Shown here piece by piece: positions 45,146 through 54,740 of a DNA stretch of 64,000 nt. Source of the stretch: CBFFRJ01 sp963530515 (GTDB lineage Bacteria; Pseudomonadota; Gammaproteobacteria; Enterobacterales; Enterobacteriaceae); NCBI GenBank assembly GCA_963530515.1, contig CAUSEC010000013.1, positions 70,723-134,722 on the forward strand, in the 5' to 3' direction. Position 1 is the first letter of the stretch; each line of letters begins with the position of its first letter. The translations under genes were made by a program, and so were the position numbers. The notes beneath the pieces were generated by a model. It was not told the DNA's origin. It did no database searches and worked only from the letters and a program-made list of their open reading frames with translations.

Positions 45146-45496
45146 ATGAAAACCATGTCTGTACAGCAAGCTATTCGAAAGCCGACATCACCCGGAGACG
45201 TATTGCTTTATGAGTACCTTGAGCCGCTGGGGTTAAAAATTAACGAGTTGGCAGAAATGCTGCATATCCATCGCAATTCGGTGAGTGCGCTGGTAAACAA
45301 CAACCGGAAATTATCGGTCGATATGGCCGTTCGCCTCGCAAAAGCCTTTGATACCACCGCTGAGTTCTGGCTGAACCTGCAGCAAAACGTCGACATCTGG
45401 GAAGTGCAGACGAATGCCCGAACGCAGGAAGAGTTGAGCCGCATTGTTACTGCGGCGCAAATTATCGCAAAGCGTGAGGCCGCACAGGCAGGCTGA
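45146..45496 (+). CDS. higA: HigA-family antitoxin
   Basis: A 116-residue XRE-type helix-turn-helix protein: PGDVLLYEYLEPLGLKINELAEMLHIHRNSVSALVNNNRKLS, followed by ALRLA-like AVRLAKAFDTTAEFWLNLQQNVDIW, the classic HigA block. It neutralises HigB and represses the operon. The ATG at 45146 lies very close to GAGG; the ATG three codons later (45155) is also plausible. Confidence 0.88.
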   Translation: MKTMSVQQAIRKPTSPGDVLLYEYLEPLGLKINELAEMLHIHRNSVSALVNNNRKLSVDMAVRLAKAFDTTAEFWLNLQQNVDIWEVQTNARTQEELSRIVTAAQIIAKREAAQAG

Positions 45497-45506
45497 ACAA
45501 CGCGTT

Positions 45507-46460
45507 TCAGGCCGTAAACGCTGCCAGTTTCGCCAGTGGGAAGTGCAGGGTGGGATCTTCGCGGAAGGTCTCCAGCAGGTACTCCACCGTGGCGCGTACC
45601 CGGGGGGCAATCAGCGCCCGGTGCGGGTACTGAATCACCATCTCAAAGTGACCCGGGTCGTGCTGGCCCAGCAGTAATACCTTCAGGACGCCGGATTGCA
45701 GATGCGGCAGCGCATGATGCACACCCACCTGGGCGATGCCCAGCCCCAGCAGGGCCGCCTGTACCTGTGCCTCCGGCGCGGAGAGGGTGACAACGGCGGA
45801 CTCCGGCTCCAGGGTGGTCAGACTGCCGTCCTCGGCGCTAAATCCCCAGGGTGACACACGCCCGCCCAAAAAGCGGCGGGCAATCAGGTGATGCGCCTTA
45901 AGTTCGCCGGGGGTGTGCGGCACACCGTGCTGCGCCAGGTAATCCGTTGAGGCCACCAGCACGGTGTTCAACCGGCAAACGGGGCGCGACACCAGCGACG
46001 AATCCACAATCCGCCCGCCACGGATCGCAATGTCATAGCCGTCGCGCACGATGTCCGTTATCCGGTCGTCAAAATCAACCTCGACGGAAAGGGCAGGATA
46101 ACGCGCCCGCAGCCCCGGCAGCGCGGGGATCAGCTGGTCACGCCCAAAGGCCGCGCTGGTGGAGATGCGCACGTGGCCGCGGGTTTCCATTTTACGGGCG
46201 ACGACGGTATCCACGGCGCTATCCAGCGCCTCAATGGCAATTCTGGCCTGCTGCAAAAAGGCCGCTCCCTCTTCCGTGAGGCTGAGTTTTCGGGTCGTGC
46301 GGTTCATCAGGCGTACGCCGAGCGCCTGTTCAAGCCCGGCCACGTTTTTGCTGACGGCAGCAGACGAAATTCCCTGAATGCGCGCCGCAGCGGCAAAACT
46401 ACCCGCGTCGGCGGCCCCGACAAAAGAGATGATTGCCCGCACTCGTTGTGACAGTTCCAT
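45507..46460 (-). CDS. LysR-family regulator
   Basis: A 317-residue LysR protein. The HTH (GSFAAAARIQGISSAAVSKNVAGLEQAL) and the RTTRKLSLTEEG wing are complete and the effector domain is normal. The ATG at 46460 follows AGGA. It is divergent from the DUF1330/flavin-reductase pair with about 136 bp between starts and is their likely regulator. It ends 10 bp from the higA stop. Confidence 0.85.
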   Translation of the reverse strand: MELSQRVRAIISFVGAADAGSFAAAARIQGISSAAVSKNVAGLEQALGVRLMNRTTRKLSLTEEGAAFLQQARIAIEALDSAVDTVVARKMETRGHVRISTSAAFGRDQLIPALPGLRARYPALSVEVDFDDRITDIVRDGYDIAIRGGRIVDSSLVSRPVCRLNTVLVASTDYLAQHGVPHTPGELKAHHLIARRFLGGRVSPWGFSAEDGSLTTLEPESAVVTLSAPEAQVQAALLGLGIAQVGVHHALPHLQSGVLKVLLLGQHDPGHFEMVIQYPHRALIAPRVRATVEYLLETFREDPTLHFPLAKLAAFTA

Positions 46461-46596
46461 TCGCGTTTTCCTCTTCACCTGCGTGCAGCATTATTAACCT
46501 CAGGTTGAATATTCATCAACCGTAAGCCTTCTTAAAGTTGTGAATCCCGGCGCGCATACTGCCTGCATCCACACGACACCAGGAAAAGGCAACACC

Positions 46597-46908
46597 ATGA
46601 ACACCGGCCCCGCGTATTTCATTTTTGACGTCACGCTTCACGATCCCGCCGCCCTCAAACCCTATCAGGAGAAGGTTGAAGCCAGCTTTCGCGCCTTTGG
46701 AGGCATCCGCCTGGTGATGGGCGGACCCTGCGACACGGTCGAAGGTGACGCGCCCAACGGCATCCTGGTGATGCTCCAGTTTGCCAGCATGGAGCAGGCT
46801 CATGCCTGGCATGACTCCGAGGACTATCAGGCCATTATTCACTACCGTCACGCCGCCGCCAGCACCAATGCCTGGCTGGTTCAGGGCGTCGCACCCGAAC
46901 TGAACTGA
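46597..46908 (+). CDS. DUF1330 family protein
   Basis: A 103-residue single-domain ferredoxin-like (ABM-type) fold protein. The block PAYFIFDVTLHDPAALKPYQEKVEASFRAFGG and VMLQFASMEQAHAWHDSEDYQ is typical of DUF1330. The function is unknown, perhaps binding or decarboxylation of small aromatic compounds. The ATG at 46597 is chosen because the upstream residues do not fit the family. It runs directly into the NAD(P)H oxidoreductase gene (14-bp gap). Confidence 0.82.
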   Translation: MNTGPAYFIFDVTLHDPAALKPYQEKVEASFRAFGGIRLVMGGPCDTVEGDAPNGILVMLQFASMEQAHAWHDSEDYQAIIHYRHAAASTNAWLVQGVAPELN

Positions 46909-46922
46909 AGAAAGGAAACACC

Positions 46923-47447
46923 ATGAAAACACTCGCGATTGTCTCTCATCCGTATGCCGACCGGTCACGGGTGATTAACGCCCTGCAGCAGACCGCCGAA
47001 GGCTGCGCGGATGTCACCGTCAGAAATCTGGAAGCCCTGTACGGCGATGATATGGCGAGCATTGACGTGGCGGCAGAGCAGGCCGCCTGCGAGGGGATGG
47101 ACAGGATTGTGTTTATCTACCCGACGCACTGGTTCAACCTGACGCCGATGCTCAAAGCCTATCTGAACGCGGTCTGGACCTACGGCTGGGCATTTGGCCC
47201 CGGTGGTGATGCGCTCAAAGGGAAAGAGCTGCTGGTGGTGACGTCCGCGGGTGCCAGCGAGTTTACCTACTCGCACGCGGGCTTGTTGCAAAGCACCATG
47301 GAAGAGGTGTTAACGCCAATGAAGGCGAGTGCGCTCTACGTTGGCATGCGTTACCTGCCGCCGCTGGCGTTTTATGAAGTGGCCGGTGCCCAACGCGACA
47401 ACCTGGCGCAGTTCCAGCAGCAACTGGCCGCAAGGCTGGGGCAGTAA
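46923..47447 (+). CDS. NAD(P)H oxidoreductase, KefF/MdaB-like flavodoxin fold
   Basis: A 174-residue FMN/FAD-dependent quinone reductase. The sequence opens with MKTLAIVSHPY, then has IVFIYPTHWFNLTPMLKAYLNAVWTYGWAFG, the substrate and flavin region of this family. It follows the DUF1330 gene and is probably controlled by the divergent LysR. The specific electron acceptor is not known. Confidence 0.85.
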   Translation: MKTLAIVSHPYADRSRVINALQQTAEGCADVTVRNLEALYGDDMASIDVAAEQAACEGMDRIVFIYPTHWFNLTPMLKAYLNAVWTYGWAFGPGGDALKGKELLVVTSAGASEFTYSHAGLLQSTMEEVLTPMKASALYVGMRYLPPLAFYEVAGAQRDNLAQFQQQLAARLGQ

Positions 47448-47837
47448 GTACCTGTAATCCAGGTTCCCGCGGGTCTACAGACAATCCTATGGATGTGTAT
47501 TGTGTAGGCCCGACAAGCTTGTGCCATCGTGCATATCTTCTGATATGAGGGATGAACACACGTCCTACCGCAATCTGCACCAGGATTTTGGATCTGGAAG
47601 GGAAAGTCCGGGTTCGCCATGATTTACGAAAATTCCCCCCTTGTTTTAAGTCATTCCACCTTTGCGATGCTACCCGTAGCCGAACAAAATGAGCGTATAA
47701 CGCGGATAAGCCGTACCTTATCCGCCCGCAAACGCCGTTTAGCACGTTATCGATTAGGAAAATCCTGGCAAAATGACCTTCGGACCTGATGAGACTGCGG
47801 CACATTCATTGGGGAAAGGACTATTTGCGAGGACAAA
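47448..47837. other. Intergenic region without a recognised gene
   Basis: Between the oxidoreductase and the FimY-like gene I see no complete gene or clear RNA. A REP-like fragment (AGGCCCGACAAGCTTGTGCC) lies near 47504. The last 150 bp should contain the promoter of the FimY-like gene. Confidence 0.4.
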
Positions 47838-48551
47838 ATGCGAAGCGTGGTGCGCAGGGAAAAAAAGCGCAGAACCAAAGCCCGACATACGATGCTGTCG
47901 TGGCAGCATGACACGCCGCTGGTTATTGATAGCCTGGAACATCTTTCGCAGCAGCTCAGCTATGCGTTACCTGAAGGCATTCTCAGCCAGATACTCATCT
48001 CCTCAGACCGGTTTCTGGGCTACGCCTGGAGTCGTCACCTCTTTGTTGGCAAGCGTACGGCGACCTTTACGTCGCTGGAAGCGGCCCGCTATCGCCTGAA
48101 CGACAGCAGCCTCACGTCATTGATTGTGGATATGGAAAGCCTGACCACCAGCCGATTCGCCGCCCTTGAGGCGCTGCGCGCGCACTGCCTGTCGAAAGGC
48201 GGGCTGCGCACTTATCTGCTGATCTCGCATCAGGACCCGCCTATGTCTGCGTTTTTGCGTGCCGCCGGGCCGTTCGAACTCTTGGTTCGCCATCTGCCGG
48301 TTCACGCGCTGCGCAAAGCACTGTTAGCGCCGCCCGCGCCGGCTATCCCGCTGCGTTTTTCTCCCACGGAATGGCAACTCATTACCCTGCTGGCGCAGGG
48401 GCAGACGCTAAAAAACGCGGCCAGAGCGCTGCATCTTCCTTATCATCGCGCGGTATATCGCATTTCCACGCTATCTCAGCATTTAGGCTTACCCACCCGT
48501 CATGCATTGACGCAGCTTCTGCATCGATTAACGCTTGATGTAAATCAGTAA
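47838..48551 (+). CDS. fimY: FimY-like fimbrial regulator
   Basis: A 237-residue protein with a weakly conserved N-terminal domain and a C-terminal LuxR-type helix-turn-helix (PTEWQLITLLAQGQTLKNAARALHLPYHRAVYRISTLSQHL). Salmonella FimY is about 240 residues with the same layout and also lies beside FimZ. I infer that it cooperates with FimZ to activate the fimA promoter. The ATG at 47838 follows GAGGAC. The name is tentative because only layout and position support it. Confidence 0.62.
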   Translation: MRSVVRREKKRRTKARHTMLSWQHDTPLVIDSLEHLSQQLSYALPEGILSQILISSDRFLGYAWSRHLFVGKRTATFTSLEAARYRLNDSSLTSLIVDMESLTTSRFAALEALRAHCLSKGGLRTYLLISHQDPPMSAFLRAAGPFELLVRHLPVHALRKALLAPPAPAIPLRFSPTEWQLITLLAQGQTLKNAARALHLPYHRAVYRISTLSQHLGLPTRHALTQLLHRLTLDVNQ

Positions 48552-49157
48552 TGGCTGACAGAGGAGTTGCTACTCTCAGTTTCCGCCTAAGAAACTGCTT
48601 AATTCTTTCTGTTTTTAGGAAGTTAAGTTACATCTAGTTAACAATTACAACTATTCCTGGGCGTGACTTTCCCTCAGTAGTACCCCTGGTATTTGTAGTG
48701 AATTCATCATTTTGGGTGATATTTGGCCTGAAAATGCCGTTCTCAGACGTAACCATATTCAAACATTTGGGTTACAGCTTTGTTTTCCCTGTTAAAAACA
48801 AAGCGTAAATCTTAAAAGTGTGGTTTCGTTAGGCTTTCGTTTCGAAAGCACAACCTATACTCCGACTTTCCGGGATTTTGTATTCTTGAAAAAAGCTTTT
48901 GTTTTATTAAGGCTTTTCGAATGAAGTCTCCCAGGTATAATCATTTCAACTTATTAACAAATAAGACTAATCTAAATCGTAATACGAAAAGGCTATTCTC
49001 CATATTCGCAGTCTGCGAATGGAAATAACCCACTAAGCAAGGATGCTAATGGTTTTCCCCTGGAAGGCCCCCGGCATTAATTCTTTTTTACATTAATCCT
49101 GCCAGCGCTAATGAGAATTATTGGCGTTGCATTAAGAAGAAAGTCAGAGGCACACAA
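48552..49157. promoter_or_regulatory. Regulatory region upstream of fimZ
   Basis: A 606-bp AT-rich stretch without a gene. It holds two perfect 7-3-7 inverted repeats: GCTTTCG-TTT-CGAAAGC at 48833-48849 and ATTCGCA-GTC-TGCGAAT at 49004-49020. They may be operator sites or RNA stem-loops in a long fimZ leader. No consensus promoter can be assigned with confidence. Confidence 0.5.
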
Positions 49158-49790
49158 ATGAAACCGGCTTCCGTTATCATTATGGACGAGCATCCTATTG
49201 TCAGAATGTCGATAGACGTCCTGCTCGCTAAAAACAAAGACGTACAAGTAGTGTTGAAAACCGACGACAGTCGTACCGCACTTGATTATATTCGTTCTAA
49301 TTCAGTTGATTTGGTGATTCTGGATATTGAATTACCGAGAACGGATGGATTTAGTTTACTCAGGCGAATCAAAGCGATAAATGAGAAAACTAACGTATTA
49401 TTTCTGTCGTCGAAATCAGAATCCTTTTATGCCGGGCGAGCTATTCGTGCCGGAGCGAATGGTTTTGTCAGTAAACGAAAAGATCTGTGTGATATTTATA
49501 ATGCGGTGGAGATGATCCTGGCGGGTTATTCTTTCTTCCCGTCGGATACCATCAGTTTTATCAATCACCCGGTAAGGCGTCGCGGTGAACAGTGGGATAT
49601 GCCATTATCAAATCGCGAAGTCACGGTATTACGTTACCTTGCTAATGGTTTATCAAATAAAGAAATTGCAGACCATTTGCTGTTGAGCAATAAAACGATC
49701 AGTGCACATAAATCCAATATATTTACTAAGCTTGGCGTGCACACCATTGTTGAACTGATTGATTACGCGAAGTCACACGAACTACTCTAG
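49158..49790 (+). CDS. fimZ: FimZ response regulator of type 1 fimbriae
   Basis: A 210-residue NarL/LuxR-type response regulator. The N-terminal receiver domain (VIIMDEHPIVRMS, phospho-acceptor Asp in LVILDIELPRTDGF, LFLSSKSESFYAGRAIRAGANGFVSK) precedes a C-terminal HTH (LSNREVTVLRYLANGLSNKEIADHLLLSNKTISAHKSNI). It is near-colinear with Salmonella FimZ, the direct activator of fimA. It faces the fim operon tail to tail, with a shared terminator. Confidence 0.94.
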   Translation: MKPASVIIMDEHPIVRMSIDVLLAKNKDVQVVLKTDDSRTALDYIRSNSVDLVILDIELPRTDGFSLLRRIKAINEKTNVLFLSSKSESFYAGRAIRAGANGFVSKRKDLCDIYNAVEMILAGYSFFPSDTISFINHPVRRRGEQWDMPLSNREVTVLRYLANGLSNKEIADHLLLSNKTISAHKSNIFTKLGVHTIVELIDYAKSHELL

Positions 49791-49830
49791 AAAACACGCC
49801 CGGGAGATAGTCCTTCCGGGCGTGTTTTTT
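49791..49830. terminator. Bidirectional terminator between fimZ and fimF
   Basis: A perfect 13-bp stem (AAAACACGCCCGG with CCGGGCGTGTTTT, 12-base loop), with A's on one side and TTTTTT on the other. It works for both convergent transcripts. Confidence 0.88.
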
Positions 49831-49841
49831 ATCGTTTCTGC

Positions 49842-50360
49842 TCAGTAGTAATTGATGGTAAAGGTGGCATCGGCACTGGCATCACCGGGCTGGGGATTCC
49901 CTGTCAACGCAATGTAGTTGGCGTAAAACTGCAGCGTCACGTTGCCGTTTTCGTCGATAGCAGTCTGCTGGCTGGCGTTTTCCAGCGCGATGCGGGTGCG
50001 GTCGCTGTCGCGTAGCTCAATGGCGACCGCTTTGGCCATCACGCTGTCCTTGAGGGCCAGCAGGGAAGGATCGGACGCGGGCGTGCCGGAAAAGGTAATC
50101 GAGGCGCTGCCGGGCGGGCAGCCGGTCAGTTTCAGTTTGAACGGCACCGCCATCGTGGTGCTGCCAGGCTGGCGTAACTGTTTTGTTGGCCAGGTCCCCA
50201 GACTCACCGTTTTATTGCTGTCGGCGGCTTCCACCGTACAGCTAAAATCCACCACGTTGCCGCGCAGCTCAATGTTGATTTCCCCGAGCGGGCTGGCGCT
50301 CAGTGCCGCCTGACTAAACAGAAGGGCAAATAAAGCAGTAAGGCTCTGTCGTTTACGCAT
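49842..50360 (-). CDS. fimF: Minor type 1 fimbrial subunit FimF-like
   Basis: A 172-residue pilin. A signal peptide MRKRQSLTALFALLFSQAALSA is followed by a disulfide pilin domain (SCTVEA ... GCPP) and a C-terminal beta-zipper DATFTINYY. It is the last gene of the leftward fim operon and should be a tip-proximal adaptor. The ATG at 50360 has better ribosome-site spacing than the adjacent 50363. Confidence 0.85.
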   Translation of the reverse strand: MRKRQSLTALFALLFSQAALSASPLGEINIELRGNVVDFSCTVEAADSNKTVSLGTWPTKQLRQPGSTTMAVPFKLKLTGCPPGSASITFSGTPASDPSLLALKDSVMAKAVAIELRDSDRTRIALENASQQTAIDENGNVTLQFYANYIALTGNPQPGDASADATFTINYY

Positions 50361-50371
50361 CATCCCTCCCG

Positions 50372-51382
50372 TTAGTCAAAGTCCACGCGCAGGTAGCCGC
50401 GTGCGCTAAACGGCCCTTCCGCCGGTTTTTTCCCGGTCACGCTGACCGGCCAGGCGCGAATGCCTAAGTTGGCTTCGGCGTTGTCGTCCAGTTGGAAGGG
50501 GATTTTGCTGGACAGCGTGTTGGGCGTGAGCACATTGCCGCCCTCTTCGGCGACCTTAAAGCCGACGTCCGGGTTGTCCGACACCATCATGTCACCATCG
50601 TATTTTTCTGCTTCCAGGCGCATGGAGAGGTAGGCCTGGGCATCGATGTTGGTGCACTTAATGGCAATGCGCTTGTTTTGCGGCGTGGCCGTCGACGGAC
50701 GCCCACCCGCGCCTGCCTGGGTAAACAGCGCCGCACCGATATTGTCAAAATCGAACTCCACCGTTTCACCCGCATTGATCTTACAGTTTTGCGGCACTTC
50801 CACCCTGCCGCTGTAGCTGATGGTGTAAACGGGAGTGCTGAGCGCATCCGTCGCCGTTGAGGTGACGTAGACGGTCAGCATGGTCTGGCGTGGGATCGGC
50901 ACCATGTTGATAAACGGCCGCGTCACTTTCAGCCTGAACACCAGCTTTGAATCCAGCACCTCGAACGGTTTTTGCTTGCTCACGTCATTGTGAACACCCA
51001 TGCGGATGTAGTTTCGCGGTGGGTAAAACATGCCAACGGCGGAATCGGTTATCTGCATGGCGCCGTCGAGGTAATCATTCAGCTTCAGGTACTGAAAATT
51101 GCTCTCCACCTTTTGTACTGGCAGGGTAGTGACGTAGCTGCGATAGGTATAGTTGACCGTGGTTCCCGCCGGGCAGGTGGCATAAACCCCAATCCAGCCC
51201 GATTTTTCGGGCAATGTCACGATTTGCCCGACCTGGTTATTCGAGCTGTTAAAGGTATTCGACAGGTCATAAGAGATGTCGGTGGGGCTGCCGCTGGAGT
51301 TATAGCAAACAGTGGCTTGCGCTGATGTCGCCAGCGCCAGCGAGGCTGCGCCAAAGAGCAGCACACAGGGTTTGTTCATCAT
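50372..51382 (-). CDS. fimH: FimH-type fimbrial tip adhesin (Salmonella type)
   Basis: A 336-residue adhesin with a signal peptide ending SAQA. The N-terminal lectin-like domain (TVCYNSSGSPTDISYDLSNTF, LPEKSGWIGVYATCPAGTTVNYTYRSY) and the C-terminal pilin domain (QNCKINAGETVEFDFDNIGA) follow the Salmonella FimH sequence closely and not E. coli FimH. It binds mannosylated host glycans at the fibre tip. The stop of fimD lies 2 bp before its ATG. Confidence 0.92.
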   Translation of the reverse strand: MMNKPCVLLFGAASLALATSAQATVCYNSSGSPTDISYDLSNTFNSSNNQVGQIVTLPEKSGWIGVYATCPAGTTVNYTYRSYVTTLPVQKVESNFQYLKLNDYLDGAMQITDSAVGMFYPPRNYIRMGVHNDVSKQKPFEVLDSKLVFRLKVTRPFINMVPIPRQTMLTVYVTSTATDALSTPVYTISYSGRVEVPQNCKINAGETVEFDFDNIGAALFTQAGAGGRPSTATPQNKRIAIKCTNIDAQAYLSMRLEAEKYDGDMMVSDNPDVGFKVAEEGGNVLTPNTLSSKIPFQLDDNAEANLGIRAWPVSVTGKKPAEGPFSARGYLRVDFD

Positions 51383-51384
51383 GA

Positions 51385-53982
51385 TTATCCTTTTCGCTCA
51401 CACTGCGCGCTGTAAAGGGTGACGGCCTGTTTCAGGCTCTCTTCGGGCAGTGCATAGCGGGCCACGCAGCGTGATGACGCGTCGTCACCCCACTGCACTA
51501 ACAGCTCGCCTTTCAGCGGCAAACCGCTGAGGTAAAGTTGCCCCTCTTCGCCGACCATACTGGTGATGCCGCTGGCGGATTCGCGCACGATGGCGCCGAA
51601 CGGCACCGGGCGGTCGCCACGCTTCACGGTCAACAGCGCACGCACGCCAATGCGGGTATCGAAGCTGGCACGCACCAGTGCGCCCTGGGTCGGCACCACG
51701 CGGCTGACGTTGTTTTCCACGTCGGTGTGGTTGTCCATCGACAGGGTGTCGAGCGCGATACGGTTGTAGCGGTAGACGGTGGCGTAGGGCATCACGGCGT
51801 AGCCGCGCCAGTCGGTTTTCACCCCGGTCTGGTTTTCGATGCGCACGCCGCTGGCCCCCGGTGCTTTAATCAGCACATTGGTGTCGCCCAGCGGCTGGCT
51901 GAAGGTCACACCGTCTTCATGGCCGACGATGCCGCCCGCCAGCTGCCAGTTGTAATCGTGCTGGTTACGGTCGACGTTATAACCCAGGCCCAGGGTGCCG
52001 TAAGCTGCTTGCCAGTTGGCGCTGGCACTGCCGCTGGAGCCATTGGTACTGCTGTGACCCTGGCTCACGCTGTAGCTCAGGTTTCGCCCTTCGAGCAGGG
52101 TGCCACCCACGCCGGTGCGCCAGCTTTGCTGACCGTTGCTGTTACGGCTGGCGTTGATGCTGGCCCAGGCGCGGTCGAGCGCGTTGTCGCGGTCAAAACG
52201 CGGGCCGCTAAAGACGCTGAACGGCACGGTGACGTTAAGGGCGGTGATTTTGTTGCTGCCGCTGATGCCTGTCGAGGTGTTCCAGGACCAGGAGAGGGAG
52301 TAACTCACGCCTTTCCAGCTACTGGCATACCCCAGCTGATACCAGGTATCGGTGTCACTGGTGTTCCAGTAAGTTTGCTGGCTGCCGGAAATGTACATCG
52401 ACCCATAATCGCCGAAGTTCTGCGAAATATTGGCCTGGAAACGGCCTTTTTTGCTGTTATTCAGGTTGTGATAGCTGCGCACAACCGGCACTTTCACCTG
52501 CGTACCTTCGCCATCATCTTCGTATTCGTAGCCTTCCATGCTGCGGTACGCCACGTCGCTCAGGGTGTAAAACCCACGCGTGGAGTAGCGGTAGCCGAGT
52601 AGCTGGAAGTTGGTGCCAAATTGGTTAAGGGATTTGGCATACAGGAAACGCAAAGATTGCCCCTGATGGACGCTGTTATCCGCCAGTTCGCTGCGCGCGT
52701 GCGTCAAATCGACGGAGACCGCGCCCCAGTCACCGAGGTTTTTCCCGGCCCCCACCACGAAGGCGTTATAGCGCGATGCCAGTTGTGTGCCGGAATACAG
52801 GGTGTAGTTATCGGCGAGGCCCGCGACGAGGGTGCCCTGCGCAAAGCCAGGTTTCGACTGCTGGCTGTTGCCGCTGCGGTATTTACCCACGACCGCATCG
52901 TATTTGATTCGGCCTTCACGTTGCAGCAACGGTACCGTGGAGTAAGGCACCACATAGCGCTGCTGGCTGCCGTCTTTCTCTTCCACGGTGACGTCCAGGT
53001 CACCGCTCGACGACGTTGGGTTAAGATCGGTAATCGCAAACGGGCCCGCTGATACATAACTTTGATAAATCACGTAACCGTTCTGGCGAATCACCAGTTT
53101 GGCTGGCGTGCGGGCAATCCCGCGCACGGTTGGCGCGTAACCCTGCAGGCTGTCGGGGTACATGCTGTCGGAGGAGAACAGGCGGACACCGCGAAAACCA
53201 AGGCTGTCGAAGACGGTGTTGTTGGTGTTGCTGTCGCCCATCACCAGCTCGCTTTTCAGCGGAACAAGGGTGCGCTGCGCCCAGGTGCCAATATTGCTCC
53301 AGCGCTGGGAGTGGCCGCTGTCGCTGTTGGTGTAGCGCCATGCGCTGCTGTTGCGCAGCCGCCACGGGCCATAGTTCATGCCGCTTTGCAGGCTCAGGTA
53401 GTAGTTATCGCTGTCGGTGCCACGGCTGCCGGTGAAGGTGTAGTTGAGCAGCCCGGCCGGAATGCCTTCGTCCCACTCTTCCGGGGAGATGTAACCGCGC
53501 GCGCTGTTGTTCATCGCCGCCTGCGGCAGGTTGACGTCCAGACGCTGGGAGGCAAAGTTCCAGCTCAGGGTTGCGCCTGGTACGCTTTCGGCCAAATCCA
53601 GGCACGCATTATCTTCGGCGTCATGGATAGCCGGGAAAGCTTGCAGGTTAACGCCCAGGCGCTTGAGCCACTCAGCATCAAAGCAAGGCGTCAGCCCACC
53701 GGCTGCGGGCGCAGTCTCGCCTTTGGCGATGGCAAAATGCATGTCCTGAGTGCCGATGAACTCGTCATTGCGCCAGATATCGGCACGATAAACGCCAGGC
53801 GGCTGATTATTGCCTTTTTCAAAGCGTGACAGATCCGCCACCGTTGCCGTGTCATCGGATAAAAATGCCGGGTTGAAATAGCTCTCAGCGTGGCTGAATG
53901 CCGGGTAACATGCGGCCAGCAAAATCCAGCGCAAACGGGGCGCAAACCCTGCGCACAAAGAGAGGCTTATCGGGGTCATCAT
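51385..53982 (-). CDS. fimD: Outer-membrane fimbrial usher FimD
   Basis: An 865-residue usher, usual size. A signal peptide (LLAACYPAFSHA) precedes the N-terminal domain that binds chaperone-subunit complexes (ESYFNPAFLSDD), the 24-stranded pore with plug, and C-terminal domains ending YSAQCERKG. It secretes and assembles the pilins as a fibre. It lies between fimC and fimH in the operon with short gaps. Confidence 0.94.
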   Translation of the reverse strand: MMTPISLSLCAGFAPRLRWILLAACYPAFSHAESYFNPAFLSDDTATVADLSRFEKGNNQPPGVYRADIWRNDEFIGTQDMHFAIAKGETAPAAGGLTPCFDAEWLKRLGVNLQAFPAIHDAEDNACLDLAESVPGATLSWNFASQRLDVNLPQAAMNNSARGYISPEEWDEGIPAGLLNYTFTGSRGTDSDNYYLSLQSGMNYGPWRLRNSSAWRYTNSDSGHSQRWSNIGTWAQRTLVPLKSELVMGDSNTNNTVFDSLGFRGVRLFSSDSMYPDSLQGYAPTVRGIARTPAKLVIRQNGYVIYQSYVSAGPFAITDLNPTSSSGDLDVTVEEKDGSQQRYVVPYSTVPLLQREGRIKYDAVVGKYRSGNSQQSKPGFAQGTLVAGLADNYTLYSGTQLASRYNAFVVGAGKNLGDWGAVSVDLTHARSELADNSVHQGQSLRFLYAKSLNQFGTNFQLLGYRYSTRGFYTLSDVAYRSMEGYEYEDDGEGTQVKVPVVRSYHNLNNSKKGRFQANISQNFGDYGSMYISGSQQTYWNTSDTDTWYQLGYASSWKGVSYSLSWSWNTSTGISGSNKITALNVTVPFSVFSGPRFDRDNALDRAWASINASRNSNGQQSWRTGVGGTLLEGRNLSYSVSQGHSSTNGSSGSASANWQAAYGTLGLGYNVDRNQHDYNWQLAGGIVGHEDGVTFSQPLGDTNVLIKAPGASGVRIENQTGVKTDWRGYAVMPYATVYRYNRIALDTLSMDNHTDVENNVSRVVPTQGALVRASFDTRIGVRALLTVKRGDRPVPFGAIVRESASGITSMVGEEGQLYLSGLPLKGELLVQWGDDASSRCVARYALPEESLKQAVTLYSAQCERKG

Positions 53983-54013
53983 CCTGAATCCTGTGATGTT
54001 TCACTACGTCGCG

Positions 54014-54706
54014 TTAGGGCAGGCGGGCAGTGATGGCAGGCGTTACCGCGCCGTAATCGTTAACGGTCTGGTAGCTCACGCTGCCCTGAGCATTGGCGGG
54101 CACGGTAATCTGGCTGCTGGATTTCGGGGCGACCATCAGGTTTTCCACTTTCTGGCTGCCGACGCGCACGTTGACGAGGGAGAGGTAATACGCCGAAGGG
54201 TTGTTAACGGTGATTGTTTTACCCATGCGTGTGAACGTCAGCTGTGCCGGTGCTTCTGTTGGTGAGCCGGGTAATTTCGCCGGGCGCACAAAGAGTTTTA
54301 TGCGTGACAGCACCGCCAGTTGCAGGACGTTTTTGCCCTCAAGGCTGCTTTTATCGATCGACGGAATGGCTTTGACGTTCATCCAGAACACCGATTCGCG
54401 ATCGGTCGGCAGCGGCTGCCCGGCGTAAATAATGCGCAGGGTATGTTCGCTTTTCGGTTCGCTGACAAATAACGGCGGGGTGACCACAAAGGCTTTTTCT
54501 TTTTGCCCGTTATTATTTTCAATCCATGCATTAACCAGGAAACGTTCTTTATCGCCACTATTGGAAATAGACAAGGACGTTTGCTGGGCATCGGCAGGAT
54601 AAATAACCCGGGTGGCACCTAATGAAATACCGCCAGCGGACCAGGCAGGTAATGACGCCACGGCGAAAAATAAAACGGCGGCGGCTGATTTTAAATAATT
54701 ACGCAT
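54014..54706 (-). CDS. fimC: Periplasmic fimbrial chaperone FimC
   Basis: A 230-residue PapD-like chaperone. After the signal peptide (AVASLPAWSA) it has GISLGATRVIYPADAQQTSLSISNS and, in the first immunoglobulin-like domain, the SEHTLRIIYAGQPLPTDRESVFWMNVKAIPS block. This block holds the alternating hydrophobic G1 strand and substrate-binding basic residues. It caps pilins by donor-strand complementation. It is separated from fimA by an 84-bp gap containing a terminator. Confidence 0.93.
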   Translation of the reverse strand: MRNYLKSAAAVLFFAVASLPAWSAGGISLGATRVIYPADAQQTSLSISNSGDKERFLVNAWIENNNGQKEKAFVVTPPLFVSEPKSEHTLRIIYAGQPLPTDRESVFWMNVKAIPSIDKSSLEGKNVLQLAVLSRIKLFVRPAKLPGSPTEAPAQLTFTRMGKTITVNNPSAYYLSLVNVRVGSQKVENLMVAPKSSSQITVPANAQGSVSYQTVNDYGAVTPAITARLP

Positions 54707-54740
54707 AACAAAAGTGACTCTTAACGTTTTTATGGCGGAG

